Notes: generated from the sequence alone by a model not told the origin. Counted from the stretch's first letter, positions 18,779 through 30,148 are shown. The stretch is DNA of 64,000 nt from Marinomonas ostreistagni (GCF_016888445.1 NZ_JAFEKF010000001.1:124001-188000), one strand, 5' to 3'. Numbers and translations are program-made.

Positions 18779-19225
18779 ATCTTAGATAACCCCTAGTTAT
18801 TGATGCCTCTCATATTATCCAAAATCTAAGCCTATGGCGTCTATGGAAATACGCTCAATGGTGAGCTTTTCATGTTGTGTAGAGCTTTTGTGCATTTTTT
18901 AGCCTTAATTTAATCACTTTAAGTGATATTTATTTGCTTAAATATAGTTATTTTGTGAATAGTGCAAAAATAATTCATAAAAAGTGTCAAAAATACTTGA
19001 CCGTTCATATGTTACTCCGTTTTAATCAATCTATCTCAGCGAAACGTGCAAAAAAATCACACAAATAAGTGCGTCTTATGACTGGGGGTTTGGTTTTATG
19101 GGGTGCCATAAACTTGAACTGATAGCGCTTAAAATTCTTCAAGTTATTGATTTAAAAGAAAAATAAGAATTTAAGCCTGTTTTTAGGTCATTGACCTATT
19201 TATAAAATTACAAGGGGAATCTTGA
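18779..19225 (+). promoter_or_regulatory. Long AT-rich upstream region of the porin gene
   Basis: 447 bp with no gene. It is strongly AT-rich from about 18890 and must contain the promoters for aat (minus) and the porin (plus). TTGACC at about 18999 followed by T/A-rich sequence is a possible -35 region. A 13-base palindrome lies at 19185-19197 close to the porin start. The length and composition fit a highly regulated porin leader. Confidence 0.45.
19185..19197 (+). promoter_or_regulatory. Palindromic operator candidate before the porin gene
   Basis: AGGTCA-T-TGACCT is a perfect 6-1-6 inverted repeat ending 28 bases before the porin ATG. Its place, between possible -10 sequences and the AAGGGG ribosome site, would suit a repressor. 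The regulator is unknown. Confidence 0.45.
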
Positions 19226-20101
19226 ATGAAAGCGATCAAACTAGCTTCTGTCTTTGCAGTATCAGCGGTAGCAGCTGCGGTATCTACTTCAACATTGGCA
19301 GCAGAACCAGTTTTCTCTGGCGAGGCTGGTCTTAATTACCATGCAGAAAGTGGTAATGAGAATTGGACTTCAGAAGGTGAAGTGAACATCATCATGGATA
19401 CGGGTCTAGTGTACTTCGACCTTGACATGGAAGGTGGTGATGGTGCTGAAAATGCCGGTTTCGACCTTGATGAAGCTTACGTGAAAGTCGGTGCGGTATC
19501 GTTTGGTGACTTTGATGGTTCTGTATCGGTCGATGCAGCCTACAATGCTGCAGTTTGGGAAGAAGGCGAGTACGAAGACGGTGAAAAAACCGATCTAGGT
19601 GTACGCTACAAGGTTACGGACAATTTTACAGTCGCAGCTGAAATGGCGGAAGGCTTTGATGGTGTGGGTGGTGCATTCTCTTACGAGCATGACCTTAACG
19701 GCGCAACGCTAGGTTTATCTGCGGGTTCTTACGAAGGTGATAAGAATGACGAAGGTAATGTTACTGAAACATTAGAAGTCACTGATTACTCTCTAGGTTT
19801 GAAAGTGCCAATGGGCCAAGCTGTGCTGATCGCATCTTACTCAGGTGGTGAGATCAATGATGCTGACTTCGAATCCGCTGTGCTCGGTGCCGATATTGCC
19901 ATTACTGAAGCGTTTGCGATCTCTGCTCAGTTCTCTGCAGATCTTGAAAACGACGTAGATAACGCTGAGTTGACCGCTTACTACACAGTGGGTGATATCA
20001 CTTACTTCGCGACCTACCTAGATGGCGACCAAATTGACTCTGATACGGGTAATGAAGTCGAAAAAGAAGCAACCACCATTGGTGCGTACGTTTCATTCTA
20101 A
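19226..20101 (+). CDS. Gram-negative porin-like outer membrane protein
   Basis: 291 residues with a signal peptide (MKAIKLASVFAVSAVAAAVS, cleavage after STLAA). The mature protein is very acidic, rich in Gly/Asp/Glu, with alternating beta strands and a C-terminal Phe (GAYVSF), the signature for outer-membrane assembly. It resembles small trimeric diffusion porins, but specificity cannot be read. AAGGGGAATCTTGA precedes the ATG, a strong ribosome site. Acidic composition fits a saline habitat. A UUCG-capped terminator follows. Confidence 0.85.
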   Translation: MKAIKLASVFAVSAVAAAVSTSTLAAEPVFSGEAGLNYHAESGNENWTSEGEVNIIMDTGLVYFDLDMEGGDGAENAGFDLDEAYVKVGAVSFGDFDGSVSVDAAYNAAVWEEGEYEDGEKTDLGVRYKVTDNFTVAAEMAEGFDGVGGAFSYEHDLNGATLGLSAGSYEGDKNDEGNVTETLEVTDYSLGLKVPMGQAVLIASYSGGEINDADFESAVLGADIAITEAFAISAQFSADLENDVDNAELTAYYTVGDITYFATYLDGDQIDSDTGNEVEKEATTIGAYVSF

Positions 20102-20126
20102 GATTCTCTGTTCTTTGTAAAACAGC

Positions 20127-20155
20127 AAGCCAGCCCTTCGGGCTGGCTTTTTTTA
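20127..20155 (+). terminator. Terminator of the porin gene
   Basis: AAGCCAGCCC (20127-20136), loop TTCG, GGCTGGCTTT (20141-20150), then T run. The C(UUCG)G tetraloop makes it very stable. Confidence 0.92.
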
Positions 20156-20206
20156 TGGTAAGCTAGCGGTCCCTATAGTGAGTATTTAGTTTTTGGAAGG
20201 TGGCTT

Positions 20207-23032
20207 TTGACACAAGCACGGAGTGAGTCAGTCGGATCGCCCATCTGGGGGACGTTTGCAAAGCAAGCTGCGTTTATTACTGCGCTGCTGTTTTTTTTAT
20301 TTTTTGCCTTTGCGACATACAGTTACCATCCTGGAGATGCTGGATGGTTTTATTCGGGCAGTGGTGCTGCCACACAGAATTCAATGGGCGTCATCGGCGC
20401 GGTTTTGGCAGACTTGATGGCAGCGTTTTTTGGCAGTCTGTTTTATTCGTTACCATTACTGTTTCTGTTAGTCGCCTATATCTTGTGGCGCAATCCACAT
20501 CAATTAATCCCCCTCAATAACGCCTTAATCTGTGTGGTTGGCAGTATCTTATACCTGAGCTTTGGTTCTGCGCTTTGCTTCTTGCATACAGTGGGTGATG
20601 GAGCTTTGCAATTTGGCGCAGGCGGCATTTTAGGCCAAGCGCTGGGGCAAACCTTATACCATTGGATCGGCTATGATGGCGCCACTCTGGTGAGTTTGGC
20701 GCTTTTTGTGTTGGCCTTTACTTTGCTGGCACAAATACATTGGAGTCAGTTACTTGAATTTATTGGTGAGCGTGCTACCCAGGCTTATCAGTGGTTACAG
20801 GCGAAGCTGGCCCGTGAGCCAAAAGAAGCCAAGCCGGAAAAAGTTAAAAAAGACAAGCAAGCAGAAGAGGCCAGCAGTGATATTGATAAGCCGGCTATTT
20901 TCCGCAAAAAGCGTATTAAAGACGCGCTGACACCAGGTGGTGCGACTAAGGTTGATGAGCCAGAAGAAGATACAGACGAATTGCCCTCAGTATGGCAGCG
21001 ACTGAAAGCCAAACTACGCCGTTCTGATGTCGACGATGAACCTAATGAAGATGAAGTGTCCTGGCGCCAAGCGCCTGCCGCTAACTCAAGCCAGGCGCAT
21101 GTAGAACCAAGCTTTGCTGGGTTAGATGGCGTGGCAATCGACGATGATCAGCTGGATTTTGGTGATACGCTCTATGTAGAGCCTGCTGCCGACGAACTGC
21201 AATTTGACGATGTATGGGGGCAGCGTAAATCGACCCCAGCAAGCGACACGGCAGCACCAGACGACTTGGAAAACTGGCAGCCTAGGGCACAAGCGCCTGA
21301 CGTAACACCAGAGCCAGAAGTAGCACCAGAGTCTGAGCCAAACGAGGAACCTTCAGCATACGCTGAGCCGCAAACAGCGGAGGTGCAAGTGCCTGAGTCT
21401 GCTGTGGCGCCTAAGCCAAGTACGCGTCAGGCTGCGCCAGTGGAAGATGTATTGCAAACCTCGGGTCATAAACCGGCGGTAAAAACCTTATCAGAAGCCA
21501 AACGTTTAGAGAGTTTAGGTGGGCCCAGCGCTGAAGTTGAGCGCACTGAAGCCGCTTACACGTTGCCAGATCGCAGTGTATTGACTCAGCCTAAGCCAAA
21601 GCAAGGCGGCTACACGGAAGAGGAATTACTGAACTTATCCGCGCTTCTCGAGCAGCGTTTGCAGGACTTTGGTGTTAAAGCCGAGGTGGTCGAGGTGAAC
21701 CCTGGTCCTGTGATTACACGCTTTGAAATCCAGCCAGCGCCGGGTGTTAAGGTTTCGCGAATTACCAACTTAGCCAAAGACTTAGCGCGCTCTTTAAGTG
21801 TGATGAGTGTGCGTGTAGTAGAAGTCATTGCGGGTAAATCGACCATCGGTATTGAGATTCCTAATCAGATTCGCGACACCGTTTATTTCTCCGAAGTTAT
21901 CAATACTCCGATGTATGACAACGCCAGCTCGCCGTTAACACTTTCATTAGGTCATGATATTTCCGGTGAACCTGTGGTGGTGGACTTGGCGAAAATGCCC
22001 CATGTCTTGGTCGCGGGTACCACAGGCTCGGGTAAGTCTGTGGGGGTGAATGCTATGATCTTAAGTATGCTGCTTAAGTCGACACCAGACGAAGTGCGTA
22101 TGATCATGGTCGACCCTAAAATGCTTGAGCTGTCAATCTATGAAGGCATTCCACACTTGCTCACGCCAGTGATCACCGACATGAAAGATGCGGCCAATGG
22201 CTTGCGTTGGTCGGTGGATGAAATGGAGCGTCGTTACAAGCTGATGGCGAAGTTAGGGGTGCGTAATATCGCCGGTTTTAACAAAAAAGTGCGCGAAGCC
22301 GCGGCTGCCGGAGAGCCGATCGAGGATCCACTTTGGACGCCCGAAATGGCGATGTTCTCAGAAGACGGTGTGGCCCGAACGGTGCCACATCTTGAGCCAC
22401 TTCCTTACATTGTCATCGTTGTCGACGAGTTTGCTGACATGATGATGATTGTCGGCAAAAAAGTGGAAGAGCTGATTGCGCGTATTGCACAAAAAGCACG
22501 TGCCGCCGGCATACACTTGGTATTAGCGACTCAGCGTCCATCGGTGGATGTAATTACTGGTTTGATTAAAGCCAATATCCCGACGCGTATGGCATTCCAA
22601 GTATCATCCAAAATTGACTCTCGTACCATCTTAGACCAAGGTGGCGCTGATCAGCTATTAGGACAAGGTGACATGCTGTATTTACCAGCAGGTTTGCCTA
22701 CGCCGATTCGAGTGCATGGTGCTTTCGTATCCGACGATGAAGTTCATGCCGTGGTAGAAGAGTGGAAAGCGCGTGGTGAGCCACAATACATCAATGATGT
22801 GACCGTGAGTGCCGAAGAGTTAACTTCTGGCGGTGGCGAAGATAAAGATGCGCTCTACGACGAAGCTGTGAAAATAGTGATAGAAACACGTAAAGCTTCT
22901 ATCTCCTCTATCCAGCGACGCCTTAAGATCGGCTATAACCGCGCGGCCAATCTAGTGGAAGCGATGGAATCCGCTGGATTAGTGGGACCAATGGGAACCA
23001 ATGGCCAGCGTGAAATTCTAATACCAGAATAA
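20207..23032 (+). CDS. ftsK: DNA translocase FtsK
   Basis: Septal DNA pump coordinating chromosome dimer resolution with division. 941 residues. The N-terminal about 180 residues hold about four membrane spans; an acidic/proline-rich linker follows (about 200-430). The alpha/beta motor has Walker [13 protein letters not shown] (about 605) and Walker [14 protein letters not shown]. The gamma winged-helix domain ([21 protein letters not shown]) that reads polar DNA motifs closes the protein. The start is TTG at 20207 with GGAAGGTGG upstream; the hydrophobic N-terminus begins soon after. lolA follows by 20 bases. Confidence 0.95.
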   Translation: MTQARSESVGSPIWGTFAKQAAFITALLFFLFFAFATYSYHPGDAGWFYSGSGAATQNSMGVIGAVLADLMAAFFGSLFYSLPLLFLLVAYILWRNPHQLIPLNNALICVVGSILYLSFGSALCFLHTVGDGALQFGAGGILGQALGQTLYHWIGYDGATLVSLALFVLAFTLLAQIHWSQLLEFIGERATQAYQWLQAKLAREPKEAKPEKVKKDKQAEEASSDIDKPAIFRKKRIKDALTPGGATKVDEPEEDTDELPSVWQRLKAKLRRSDVDDEPNEDEVSWRQAPAANSSQAHVEPSFAGLDGVAIDDDQLDFGDTLYVEPAADELQFDDVWGQRKSTPASDTAAPDDLENWQPRAQAPDVTPEPEVAPESEPNEEPSAYAEPQTAEVQVPESAVAPKPSTRQAAPVEDVLQTSGHKPAVKTLSEAKRLESLGGPSAEVERTEAAYTLPDRSVLTQPKPKQGGYTEEELLNLSALLEQRLQDFGVKAEVVEVNPGPVITRFEIQPAPGVKVSRITNLAKDLARSLSVMSVRVVEVIAGKSTIGIEIPNQIRDTVYFSEVINTPMYDNASSPLTLSLGHDISGEPVVVDLAKMPHVLVAGTTGSGKSVGVNAMILSMLLKSTPDEVRMIMVDPKMLELSIYEGIPHLLTPVITDMKDAANGLRWSVDEMERRYKLMAKLGVRNIAGFNKKVREAAAAGEPIEDPLWTPEMAMFSEDGVARTVPHLEPLPYIVIVVDEFADMMMIVGKKVEELIARIAQKARAAGIHLVLATQRPSVDVITGLIKANIPTRMAFQVSSKIDSRTILDQGGADQLLGQGDMLYLPAGLPTPIRVHGAFVSDDEVHAVVEEWKARGEPQYINDVTVSAEELTSGGGEDKDALYDEAVKIVIETRKASISSIQRRLKIGYNRAANLVEAMESAGLVGPMGTNGQREILIPE

Positions 23033-23052
23033 ACATCAACGTAGGAGTGATT

Positions 23053-23673
23053 ATGGGTAGCGTGAAAGTCGTACGTCAGTGTGTTGGACTGTTGTTGGCG
23101 TTACTAAGTGTGTCGGTGTGGGCCGATGGTGAGCAGGCCTTGTCCAAGTTGTTGGATCAAAACCGTAATGTTGAGGGTGAGTTTCGCCAAACGACCTACA
23201 ATGAGCAAGGCGATGAAGTGCAAGCCAGTAGTGGCGTCTTCCTCCTCGCCGCGCCAAATCGCTTTGTCTGGGATACGGTCGCGCCGTTTCCACAGCGCAT
23301 TGTCTCAGATGGTGAGTGGGTAACGATTTGGGATGTGGATTTAGAGCAAGCCACACGTAAACCGATTGCCGGTACGCTTGGTGAATCGCCTGCAGCGTTG
23401 TTAGGTGAATCATCTGATAAGGTCATTGCGCATTATCAAGTGAGTGAGCTTAGCGGTGAAAAATATCGCTTAAAGCCACAGGGCGAAGAAGATATGTTTG
23501 ATACGCTGACCTTAGCTTTTGATGATGGCGAGATCAGTGCCATGAGTATTCGCGATGTGCTCGGTCAGACCACAGTGATTGAGTTTGCCAGTATTGAGGC
23601 TCATGAAGGGGTGTCAGAGGAAAACTTTGTAGTTGATCTGCCTGATTCCGTTGATGTGATTGTCGAGCAGTAA
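23053..23673 (+). CDS. lolA: Outer-membrane lipoprotein carrier protein LolA
   Basis: Periplasmic chaperone carrying lipoproteins from LolCDE to LolB. 206 residues from ATG 23053, chosen over GTG 23047 because TAGGAG is spaced correctly. Signal peptide to about residue 24 (CVGLLLALLSVSVWA). The mature part matches LolA: NVEGEFRQTTYNEQGDEVQ, GVFLLAAPNRFVWDTVAPFPQRIVSDG and an Ile/Phe-rich second half. It sits between ftsK and rarA, the standard order. Confidence 0.94.
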   Translation: MGSVKVVRQCVGLLLALLSVSVWADGEQALSKLLDQNRNVEGEFRQTTYNEQGDEVQASSGVFLLAAPNRFVWDTVAPFPQRIVSDGEWVTIWDVDLEQATRKPIAGTLGESPAALLGESSDKVIAHYQVSELSGEKYRLKPQGEEDMFDTLTLAFDDGEISAMSIRDVLGQTTVIEFASIEAHEGVSEENFVVDLPDSVDVIVEQ

Positions 23674-23676
23674 TAG

Positions 23677-25029
23677 ATGGACGATTTATTTAGCGCCAAT
23701 GAAGTGGATATGATGCAGCCGTTGGCAGCACGTATGCGTCCCAAAACTTTAGATGAGTATGTCGGTCAACAGCATTTAGTTGGCGAAGGCAAACCTTTAC
23801 GTAAAATGGTGGAACGACGCCAAGGGCACTCGTTTATTTTGTGGGGCCCGCCAGGCGTTGGTAAAACCACTTTTGCGCAGCTGTTTGCGCACTCATTGGA
23901 CGCTAAATTTATCGAATTATCGGCAGTGATGTCTGGTGTGAAAGACATCCGAGCCGCAGTGGATGACGCCAAACAGTGGCGCTTGATGACCCAAAAGGCG
24001 ACCTTATTGTTTGTCGATGAGGTGCATCGCTTTAATAAATCCCAGCAAGATGCCTTTTTGCCGTTTATCGAAGATGGCACGTTTTTGTTTGTCGGTGCAA
24101 CCACCGAAAACCCTGCCTTTGAGCTTAACTCAGCGTTACTGTCTCGGGCGCGTGTGTATCGTTTGCAGACCCCTGCTAAAGAAGACCTACTAGCCGTGAT
24201 GCGTCATGCCTTAAAAGATGAAGTGCGTGGCTTAGGGCAGCGCGATATCCGTATTGATGAGCGCCAGCTTGATATTCTTGCCCAAGCGGCTGATGGTGAT
24301 GTGCGCCGCAGTTTAAACTTTTTAGAAATCTTGGCCGACTTTGTCGAAGACGGTGAGTCAGTCACCGATGCGCAACTAGAAGATGTGCTAGGTGGTAGTA
24401 TTCGTCGCTACGACAAAGGCGGGGATGTATTTTACGATCAGATATCAGCGTTCCATAAGTCCGTGCGTGGCTCTTCGCCTGACGGTGCTTTGTATTGGAT
24501 GGCGCGTATGCTCGATGGTGGTTGTGATCCACTTTATATTGCTCGTCGTTTGCTTGCGATTGCTTCAGAAGACATTGGCAATGCGGATCCAAGGGCGCTG
24601 CAAGTAGGCCTTAATGCGTGGGATATATTCGATCGTGTCGGTCCTTATGAAGGCAATCGTGCGATTGCCCAAGCAGCCGTTTATATGGCTTGCGCCCCTA
24701 AGAGTAACGCTGTCTATCGAGGCTTTAGTCAAGCCATGAGTGATGTGGCCAGTCAGCCAAGTCTTGAAGTGCCCAATCATTTGCGTAATGCGCCTACTAG
24801 TTTAGCGAAAGAAATGGGGCATGGTGAGGACTACCGTTACGCTCACTCCGAAGAGCATGCTTATGCGGCGGGTGAAAAGTATTTGCCGCCAGAGCTTATC
24901 GGTGAGCGCTACTATCAGCCAACCGACCGTGGTCTTGAGAAAAAAATCGGTGAGAAGCTGTCTTGGCTTGAGCAACTGGATCAATTAAGTCCGCTACAGC
25001 GTTATCGTCATGAGGACTTTGGCCAGTGA
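23677..25029 (+). CDS. rarA: Replication-associated recombination protein A (MgsA/RarA)
   Basis: AAA+ ATPase acting at stalled replication forks. 450 residues. [21 protein letters not shown] opens the protein, Walker A is [12 protein letters not shown] (about 56), Walker B is [19 protein letters not shown], sensor 1 is [12 protein letters not shown], and the C-terminal tetramerisation domain ends with [11 protein letters not shown]. The ATG lies three bases after the lolA stop and its TGA overlaps crcB, indicating an operon. Confidence 0.95.
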   Translation: MDDLFSANEVDMMQPLAARMRPKTLDEYVGQQHLVGEGKPLRKMVERRQGHSFILWGPPGVGKTTFAQLFAHSLDAKFIELSAVMSGVKDIRAAVDDAKQWRLMTQKATLLFVDEVHRFNKSQQDAFLPFIEDGTFLFVGATTENPAFELNSALLSRARVYRLQTPAKEDLLAVMRHALKDEVRGLGQRDIRIDERQLDILAQAADGDVRRSLNFLEILADFVEDGESVTDAQLEDVLGGSIRRYDKGGDVFYDQISAFHKSVRGSSPDGALYWMARMLDGGCDPLYIARRLLAIASEDIGNADPRALQVGLNAWDIFDRVGPYEGNRAIAQAAVYMACAPKSNAVYRGFSQAMSDVASQPSLEVPNHLRNAPTSLAKEMGHGEDYRYAHSEEHAYAAGEKYLPPELIGERYYQPTDRGLEKKIGEKLSWLEQLDQLSPLQRYRHEDFGQ

Positions 25030-25397
25030 TGTATGTGATGATTGCCTTGGGAGGCGCCCTTGGCGCCTTGTCGCGTTATGGACTGACACGTTGGATCAAC
25101 CAGTCTTGGGCGATGCATTTTCCCCTAGCTACTCTGACTATTAATGTGCTGGGCAGTTTTTTGATGGGGGTTGCGTTTGTGCTGATTAGCGAGCGTATGC
25201 CAGCCTTAGAGCCCTACCGGCCGCTAATCATGGTGGGCTTTTTAGGCGCTTTTACCACCTTTTCCACTTTTTCTTTAGAAATTGTGTCACTCTTTAATCA
25301 GCAAGCTTGGCTAACAGCGCTAAGCTATTTATCATTAAGCTGTTTGCTAGGCATTTTGGCGCTGGCCGCCGGAATCGGCCTAACACGCGCATTTTGA
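25029..25397 (+). CDS. crcB: Fluoride ion channel CrcB (Fluc)
   Basis: Small four-helix membrane protein, a dimeric F- exporter. GALGALSRYGLTRW, TLTINVLGSFLMG (pore Asn) and GFLGAFTTFSTFSLE (Phe box and central Na+ site) are all present. ATG at 25029 overlaps the rarA stop (TGATG); a GTG at 25026 is also in frame. About 122 residues. There is no room for a fluoride riboswitch, so expression follows the upstream operon. Confidence 0.93.
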   Translation: MYVMIALGGALGALSRYGLTRWINQSWAMHFPLATLTINVLGSFLMGVAFVLISERMPALEPYRPLIMVGFLGAFTTFSTFSLEIVSLFNQQAWLTALSYLSLSCLLGILALAAGIGLTRAF

Positions 25398-25432
25398 TCT
25401 ATCCCAAACGACATTTATTTTTAATTACATAA

Positions 25433-26743
<1,311 letters not shown>

Positions 26744-26766
26744 TTGCCCGATGGGAAAGTATTAAC

Positions 26767-26791
26767 AAAGGCCCCTGACTAAGGGGCCTTT
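26767..26791 (+). terminator. Terminator of serS
   Basis: AAAGGCCCC (26767-26775), loop TGACTAA, GGGGCCTTT (26783-26791), followed by GTGTTTG. The T run is poor, so some read-through into cobA may occur. Confidence 0.75.
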
Positions 26792-26805
26792 GTGTTTGAG
26801 TGAAA

Positions 26806-27549
26806 ATGATGACAGGCAAAGTATTTTTAGTGGGCGCTGGTCCTGGCGACCCAGATCTTCTTACCATCAAAGCGCACCGCTTGTTACAGCAAGCCGATGT
26901 GGTGCTGTACGATCGTTTGGTGGGGGCGGATATTATTGCGATGATTCCCGAAGCGACCGAGAAGCTTTACGTGGGTAAGGCGAAGTCCTTGCACAGCCTA
27001 CCGCAAGACCAAATCAACTCTTTGCTAGCGCGCAAAGCAAAAGAAGGTAAAGTCGTGGTGCGCCTTAAAGGTGGCGATCCCTTTATCTTTGGTCGCGGTG
27101 GCGAAGAGCTTGAGGAGTTGGTAGAAGAGGGCGTATCGTTTGAAGTTGTGCCAGGCGTAACCGCTGCAGCAGGCTGTGCCGCCTATGCTGGCATTCCACT
27201 GACGCACCGTGATTACGCGCAATCAGTACGTTTTTTAACTGGTCACCTAAAGGATGGTACGACTGAGTTACCATGGGATGAACTGGTACATCCGTCACAA
27301 ACCTTAGTCATCTACATGGGCTTAACCGGGCTTGAATCGATCAGTCAGTCATTGATTCGTTTTGGTATGCGCCCATCTATGCCAGTGGCGATTGTGGAAA
27401 AAGGCACTTCTTCTGAGCAGCGTGTGTTTACTTCAACCATAAAAGATGTGGTCGGCGTGGCGCAGCAAAATGAAGTCAAATCTCCCGCTTTGTTGATCAT
27501 CGGTGAGGTGGTGACCTTACAAGATAAATTGGCGTGGTTCAGCGCTTAA
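26806..27549 (+). CDS. cobA: Uroporphyrinogen-III C-methyltransferase
   Basis: Methylates uroporphyrinogen III at C2 and C7 to precorrin-2, the branch to siroheme and cobalamin. About 248 residues: [19 protein letters not shown] (SAM site), [19 protein letters not shown] and [20 protein letters not shown] are diagnostic. ATG 26806 follows a GAG site; GTG 26800 and ATG 26809 are also in frame. It is a stand-alone SUMT, not fused to CysG dehydrogenase domains. No nitrite or sulfite reductase gene is adjacent, so its pathway branch cannot be decided here. Confidence 0.92.
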   Translation: MMTGKVFLVGAGPGDPDLLTIKAHRLLQQADVVLYDRLVGADIIAMIPEATEKLYVGKAKSLHSLPQDQINSLLARKAKEGKVVVRLKGGDPFIFGRGGEELEELVEEGVSFEVVPGVTAAAGCAAYAGIPLTHRDYAQSVRFLTGHLKDGTTELPWDELVHPSQTLVIYMGLTGLESISQSLIRFGMRPSMPVAIVEKGTSSEQRVFTSTIKDVVGVAQQNEVKSPALLIIGEVVTLQDKLAWFSA

Positions 27550-27563
27550 TTACAGCACAGTGT

Positions 27564-27593
27564 AAAAAGGCAGCCATACGGCTGCCTTTTTTT
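27564..27593. terminator. Bidirectional terminator between cobA and tusE
   Basis: GGCAGCC (27569-27575), loop ATAC, GGCTGCC (27580-27586), with A5 left and T7 right. It serves the convergent cobA and tus units. Confidence 0.9.
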
Positions 27594-27909
27594 ATAAGCA
27601 ATTGGCGGGCTTGGGCAATCCTGCTATCTTGGCGGCAAGCTTAGGTGGGCTACCAGGAAAAAGCTGCATCAGGTAAATGCTTTTGCCTTTGTCCGGGCCT
27701 AGCGCTTTGGTCACTGCTTTGACTAACGGTCGCATGGCTGGGGATACTTCAAATTGCGTGTAAAAGTCGCGCAATACATGAATGATTTCCCAGTGAGCGG
27801 GCGTCAAGTCAAGGCCTTCTTTGGCGGCAACTTCTTGGGCAAGCGACTCGTTCCAGTCGTTTAGGTCGAGTAAGTAGCCTTCTTCATCAAATAATTCAGG
27901 TGCAGTCAT
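27592..27909 (-). CDS. tusE: Sulfurtransferase TusE (DsrC-like)
   Basis: Last carrier of the Tus sulfur relay, handing persulfide to MnmA (encoded at 12111-13220). 105 residues; DEEGYLLDLNDWNE at the start and the C-terminal arm GLPKPANCL with the reactive penultimate Cys are family hallmarks. The second Cys of true DsrC proteins is absent, as in TusE. It starts two bases after the tusB stop, in the tusD-C-B-E operon. Confidence 0.93.
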   Translation of the reverse strand: MTAPELFDEEGYLLDLNDWNESLAQEVAAKEGLDLTPAHWEIIHVLRDFYTQFEVSPAMRPLVKAVTKALGPDKGKSIYLMQLFPGSPPKLAAKIAGLPKPANCL

Positions 27910-27911
27910 AG

Positions 27912-28196
27912 TTACCAGCTTACGATTGGGTGGCTGCGAGTAGTTAATTCAACCCATTCTTGGTCGGAAATGCCGTGACCAATTAGGGGCTTAACCGCGT
28001 AGCTATCAAGGTCTGATTGGCGATAAAAAATCAGCACGCCACGCTCATCAAGCAGTTCGATTTGCGCTCGACATTGCTGGACTTTTAATACGCCGGATTC
28101 CATGAATAAGACCGCATCGCCTTGTTGTAAGGTATTAAGCCAATCCTGTTCAACCGTAACAGGGTAGAGGCTCTGGTTGATCTGATAGAGTTTCAT
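27912..28196 (-). CDS. tusB: Sulfurtransferase complex subunit TusB
   Basis: Part of the TusBCD hexamer relaying sulfur for tRNA 2-thiolation. About 94 residues from ATG 28196 (AAGGG upstream); the longer open frame to 28283 runs into tusC and is not used. KLYQINQSLYPV and GDAVLFMESGVL fit DsrH/TusB. Weakly conserved family; the operon context carries much of the assignment. Confidence 0.88.
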   Translation of the reverse strand: MKLYQINQSLYPVTVEQDWLNTLQQGDAVLFMESGVLKVQQCRAQIELLDERGVLIFYRQSDLDSYAVKPLIGHGISDQEWVELTTRSHPIVSW

Positions 28197-28204
28197 AATG
28201 GCCC

Positions 28205-28552
28205 TTAAAAACGGTAAATCGCAGCAGGTTGCTGCAGCATTGTGTGCCACTGCTCGTCGCTTAATGCCTGCACGCCTGACCAAAGAGGTGAGCTCAGCTG
28301 GCTTATCTCCGAGTCTCTAACGTAGACGTTTTCAATGTCATAAAATTCGAGGCCGTCGAGCAGTTTGAACAGGTGCTTACCGTGACGTTGGCTAGGAGCT
28401 TGGCCGTCACTTAATATCGCTAGTGCATCACCCGTGACACATAAACTCACCGGCTGCTCAAACGTGCCCAATACCAAGGCAAGATCTAATGCCTCTTTGG
28501 CCGCTGTGCTTTGGTATGGCGAGCTAGACAGATAAATCAGTGTATCTTTCAT
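28205..28552 (-). CDS. tusC: Sulfurtransferase complex subunit TusC
   Basis: DsrF-like subunit, 115 residues with the DsrE fold: LIYLSSSPYQSTAAKEALDLALV at the start and QRHGKHLFKLLDGLEFYDIENVYV further on. It starts one base from the tusD stop and ends eight bases before tusB. Confidence 0.9.
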   Translation of the reverse strand: MKDTLIYLSSSPYQSTAAKEALDLALVLGTFEQPVSLCVTGDALAILSDGQAPSQRHGKHLFKLLDGLEFYDIENVYVRDSEISQLSSPLWSGVQALSDEQWHTMLQQPAAIYRF

Positions 28553-28553
28553 G

Positions 28554-28943
28554 CTACTTAAACCTCATCACTTTATCTGAGCCCAGAGACATATCGATAA
28601 AACTGCCTAGGCCTTCAAGCTCAAAGCCTTCACTGAGATTGTGATGGTTGAGCTCATGGCGCTGGGCTTCCGCCGGATTCAGAATGCCGCGACGAATAGC
28701 CGCTGCGATGCAGACTTTTAGAGGGATGTTGTGCTCGGTTGCGAACGCTACCCATTCAGCGCGAAGGTTGCTTTCATCACGCGGCGGCATGGCAAAGGCG
28801 TTGGCGAGCAGTACGGCTTCTTCATACAAGAACACCCCCTGAATGGTATGTCCGCTGGCGATGGCTGCCTCGGCAAAGCTTAATGCGCTTTGGCACGCGC
28901 GGGATTGCGTCGGGCTGCCCGTTATAAATATTGAATAATTCAT
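28554..28943 (-). CDS. tusD: Sulfurtransferase complex subunit TusD
   Basis: DsrE-like catalytic subunit accepting sulfur from TusA. 129 residues. The active Cys lies in IPLKVCIAAAIRRG at about residue 78, the position of the essential TusD Cys. SQSALSFAEAA-type helix and VFLYEEAVLLAN strand match the family. First gene of tusDCBE; the promoter must be in the short gap before 28978. Confidence 0.92.
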   Translation of the reverse strand: MNYSIFITGSPTQSRACQSALSFAEAAIASGHTIQGVFLYEEAVLLANAFAMPPRDESNLRAEWVAFATEHNIPLKVCIAAAIRRGILNPAEAQRHELNHHNLSEGFELEGLGSFIDMSLGSDKVMRFK

Positions 28944-28977
28944 CTGATATGCAAGTCAAATAGAGAAGTTTACACAT

Positions 28978-29003
28978 AAAAAAGGCCGCAGTCAGCGGCC
29001 TTT
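28978..29003 (-). terminator. Terminator of the yccA-like gene
   Basis: GGCCGC (28984-28989) / GCGGCC (28995-29000) with a five-base loop. On the minus strand it is followed by TTTTTT (complement of 28978-28983). Confidence 0.88.
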
Positions 29004-29023
29004 GAAAAGCTTATCAAGCATGT

Positions 29024-29680
29024 TTAGTCGTCACTTGCCATGCCAAATAGAGATAGCAAGCTTAGGAACATGTTGTATAGTGAAACATATAAGTTCACTG
29101 TGGCGATGATGTAGTTGGTTTCACCACCACGAACGATTTCACTGGTTTGCAGCAAAATGATCGCCGCAGAGAACAAAGTGAAACCGACTGAGATGAAGAT
29201 TTGCAACGCTGGCAGCTGGATAAAGAAGCCTGCGATCATAGCGAACAACAGTGCAAAGAAGCCAACTGTGATGAAGCCGCCTAGGAAGCTAAAGTCTTTC
29301 TTAGAAACAATGGCGTAAGCTGAAAGACCTAAGAATGACAGACCTGTCATACCTAACGCACTCATAATCAGTGCTGCACCGTTTTGCATGCTTAGGTAGG
29401 CGTTAAGGATCGGTCCTAGAGTTAGGCCCATAAAACCAGTAAGTGCAAAGACGCACAATAAGCCCATAGCGCTGTTGCGGCATTTGTGTGTTAGGAAAAG
29501 CAATCCATAGAAACCTACCAAGGTGATGATCAGGCCAGGATGTGGCAAGTTCATTACCATGCTTATGCCAGCCGTGAACGCACTGAACAGTAATGTTAAA
29601 GCCAGTAGGCCGTAGGTATTACGCAGCGTTTTGTTCGCCGCTTGGGACGTGTGTGTCGAAAGGGCATCGGTATAACGCAT
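29024..29680 (-). CDS. Bax inhibitor-1 / YccA family membrane protein
   Basis: 218 residues with about seven hydrophobic spans. In E. coli YccA is an FtsH substrate and modulator next to tusE; here it is also next to the tus operon. TLRNTYGLLALTLLFSAFTAGI and the C-terminal VNLYVSLYNMFLSLLSLFG are typical of the family. The terminal acidic ASDD resembles a Ca2+/pH-sensing tail. AAGGAG precedes the ATG. Confidence 0.92.
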   Translation of the reverse strand: MRYTDALSTHTSQAANKTLRNTYGLLALTLLFSAFTAGISMVMNLPHPGLIITLVGFYGLLFLTHKCRNSAMGLLCVFALTGFMGLTLGPILNAYLSMQNGAALIMSALGMTGLSFLGLSAYAIVSKKDFSFLGGFITVGFFALLFAMIAGFFIQLPALQIFISVGFTLFSAAIILLQTSEIVRGGETNYIIATVNLYVSLYNMFLSLLSLFGMASDD

Positions 29681-29776
29681 GATCGAAGTTCTCCTTTTAA
29701 GAAAATGCTTAGAGTTAAGACAAACTATGAGGGTAGGAGTTCAAAACTTCAACTGATTTTATACCGTGGTAACAAC

Positions 29777-29805
29777 AAAAACGCCCACTTAAAAGAAGTG
29801 GGCGT
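29777..29805 (-). terminator. Terminator of hpf
   Basis: ACGCCCACTT (29781-29790) / AAGTGGGCGT (29796-29805) with loop AAAAG. The minus-strand tail is TTTTGTTGTT. A strong 10-bp stem. Confidence 0.88.
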
Positions 29806-29830
29806 TGCGATTTGTTTAGTGATGTACTGT

Positions 29831-30148
29831 TTAAGAAGCAACGGCGGCTTTATGGTTACCTGCGGTTTGCTTGTTTTTGTGCTTGTCTACCTGACGCGCT
29901 AGTTTTTCAATCATGCCATCGATGGCATGGAATAAACGGTCTTCTGAGGATGCGGTAGCAAACAGCTCTTTACCAGGCACGTGTATTCGCGCTTCGGCTT
30001 TTTGTTCTTTACTGTCCTGTATTAGGGTCACGTTAACTGAGGTGATTTGATCACTTAGCTTAGAGATTTTTTGCATTTTCTCATTGATGTGATCTTTGAT
30101 AGCTGGAGTGACGTCGACGTGATGACCTGTGATATTTATTGTATACAT
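29831..30148 (-). CDS. hpf: Ribosome hibernation promoting factor (short HPF/YfiA type)
   Basis: Binds the 30S subunit in stationary phase. 105 residues, single domain: NITGHHVDVTPAIKDHINEKM at the start and EARIHVPGKELFATASSEDRLFHAID in the middle. Short C-terminal tail rich in Lys/Ala. GAGGAG precedes ATG 30148. Unlike E. coli hpf it is not next to rpoN, so it could equally be named raiA/yfiA. A weak GAGGTT/AACCTC repeat lies in its leader at 30185-30207. Confidence 0.9.
   Translation of the reverse strand: MYTINITGHHVDVTPAIKDHINEKMQKISKLSDQITSVNVTLIQDSKEQKAEARIHVPGKELFATASSEDRLFHAIDGMIEKLARQVDKHKNKQTAGNHKAAVAS

Noticed and set aside
25020..25031. Fluoride riboswitch before crcB
   Set aside because: crcB overlaps the rarA stop, leaving no room for an aptamer.
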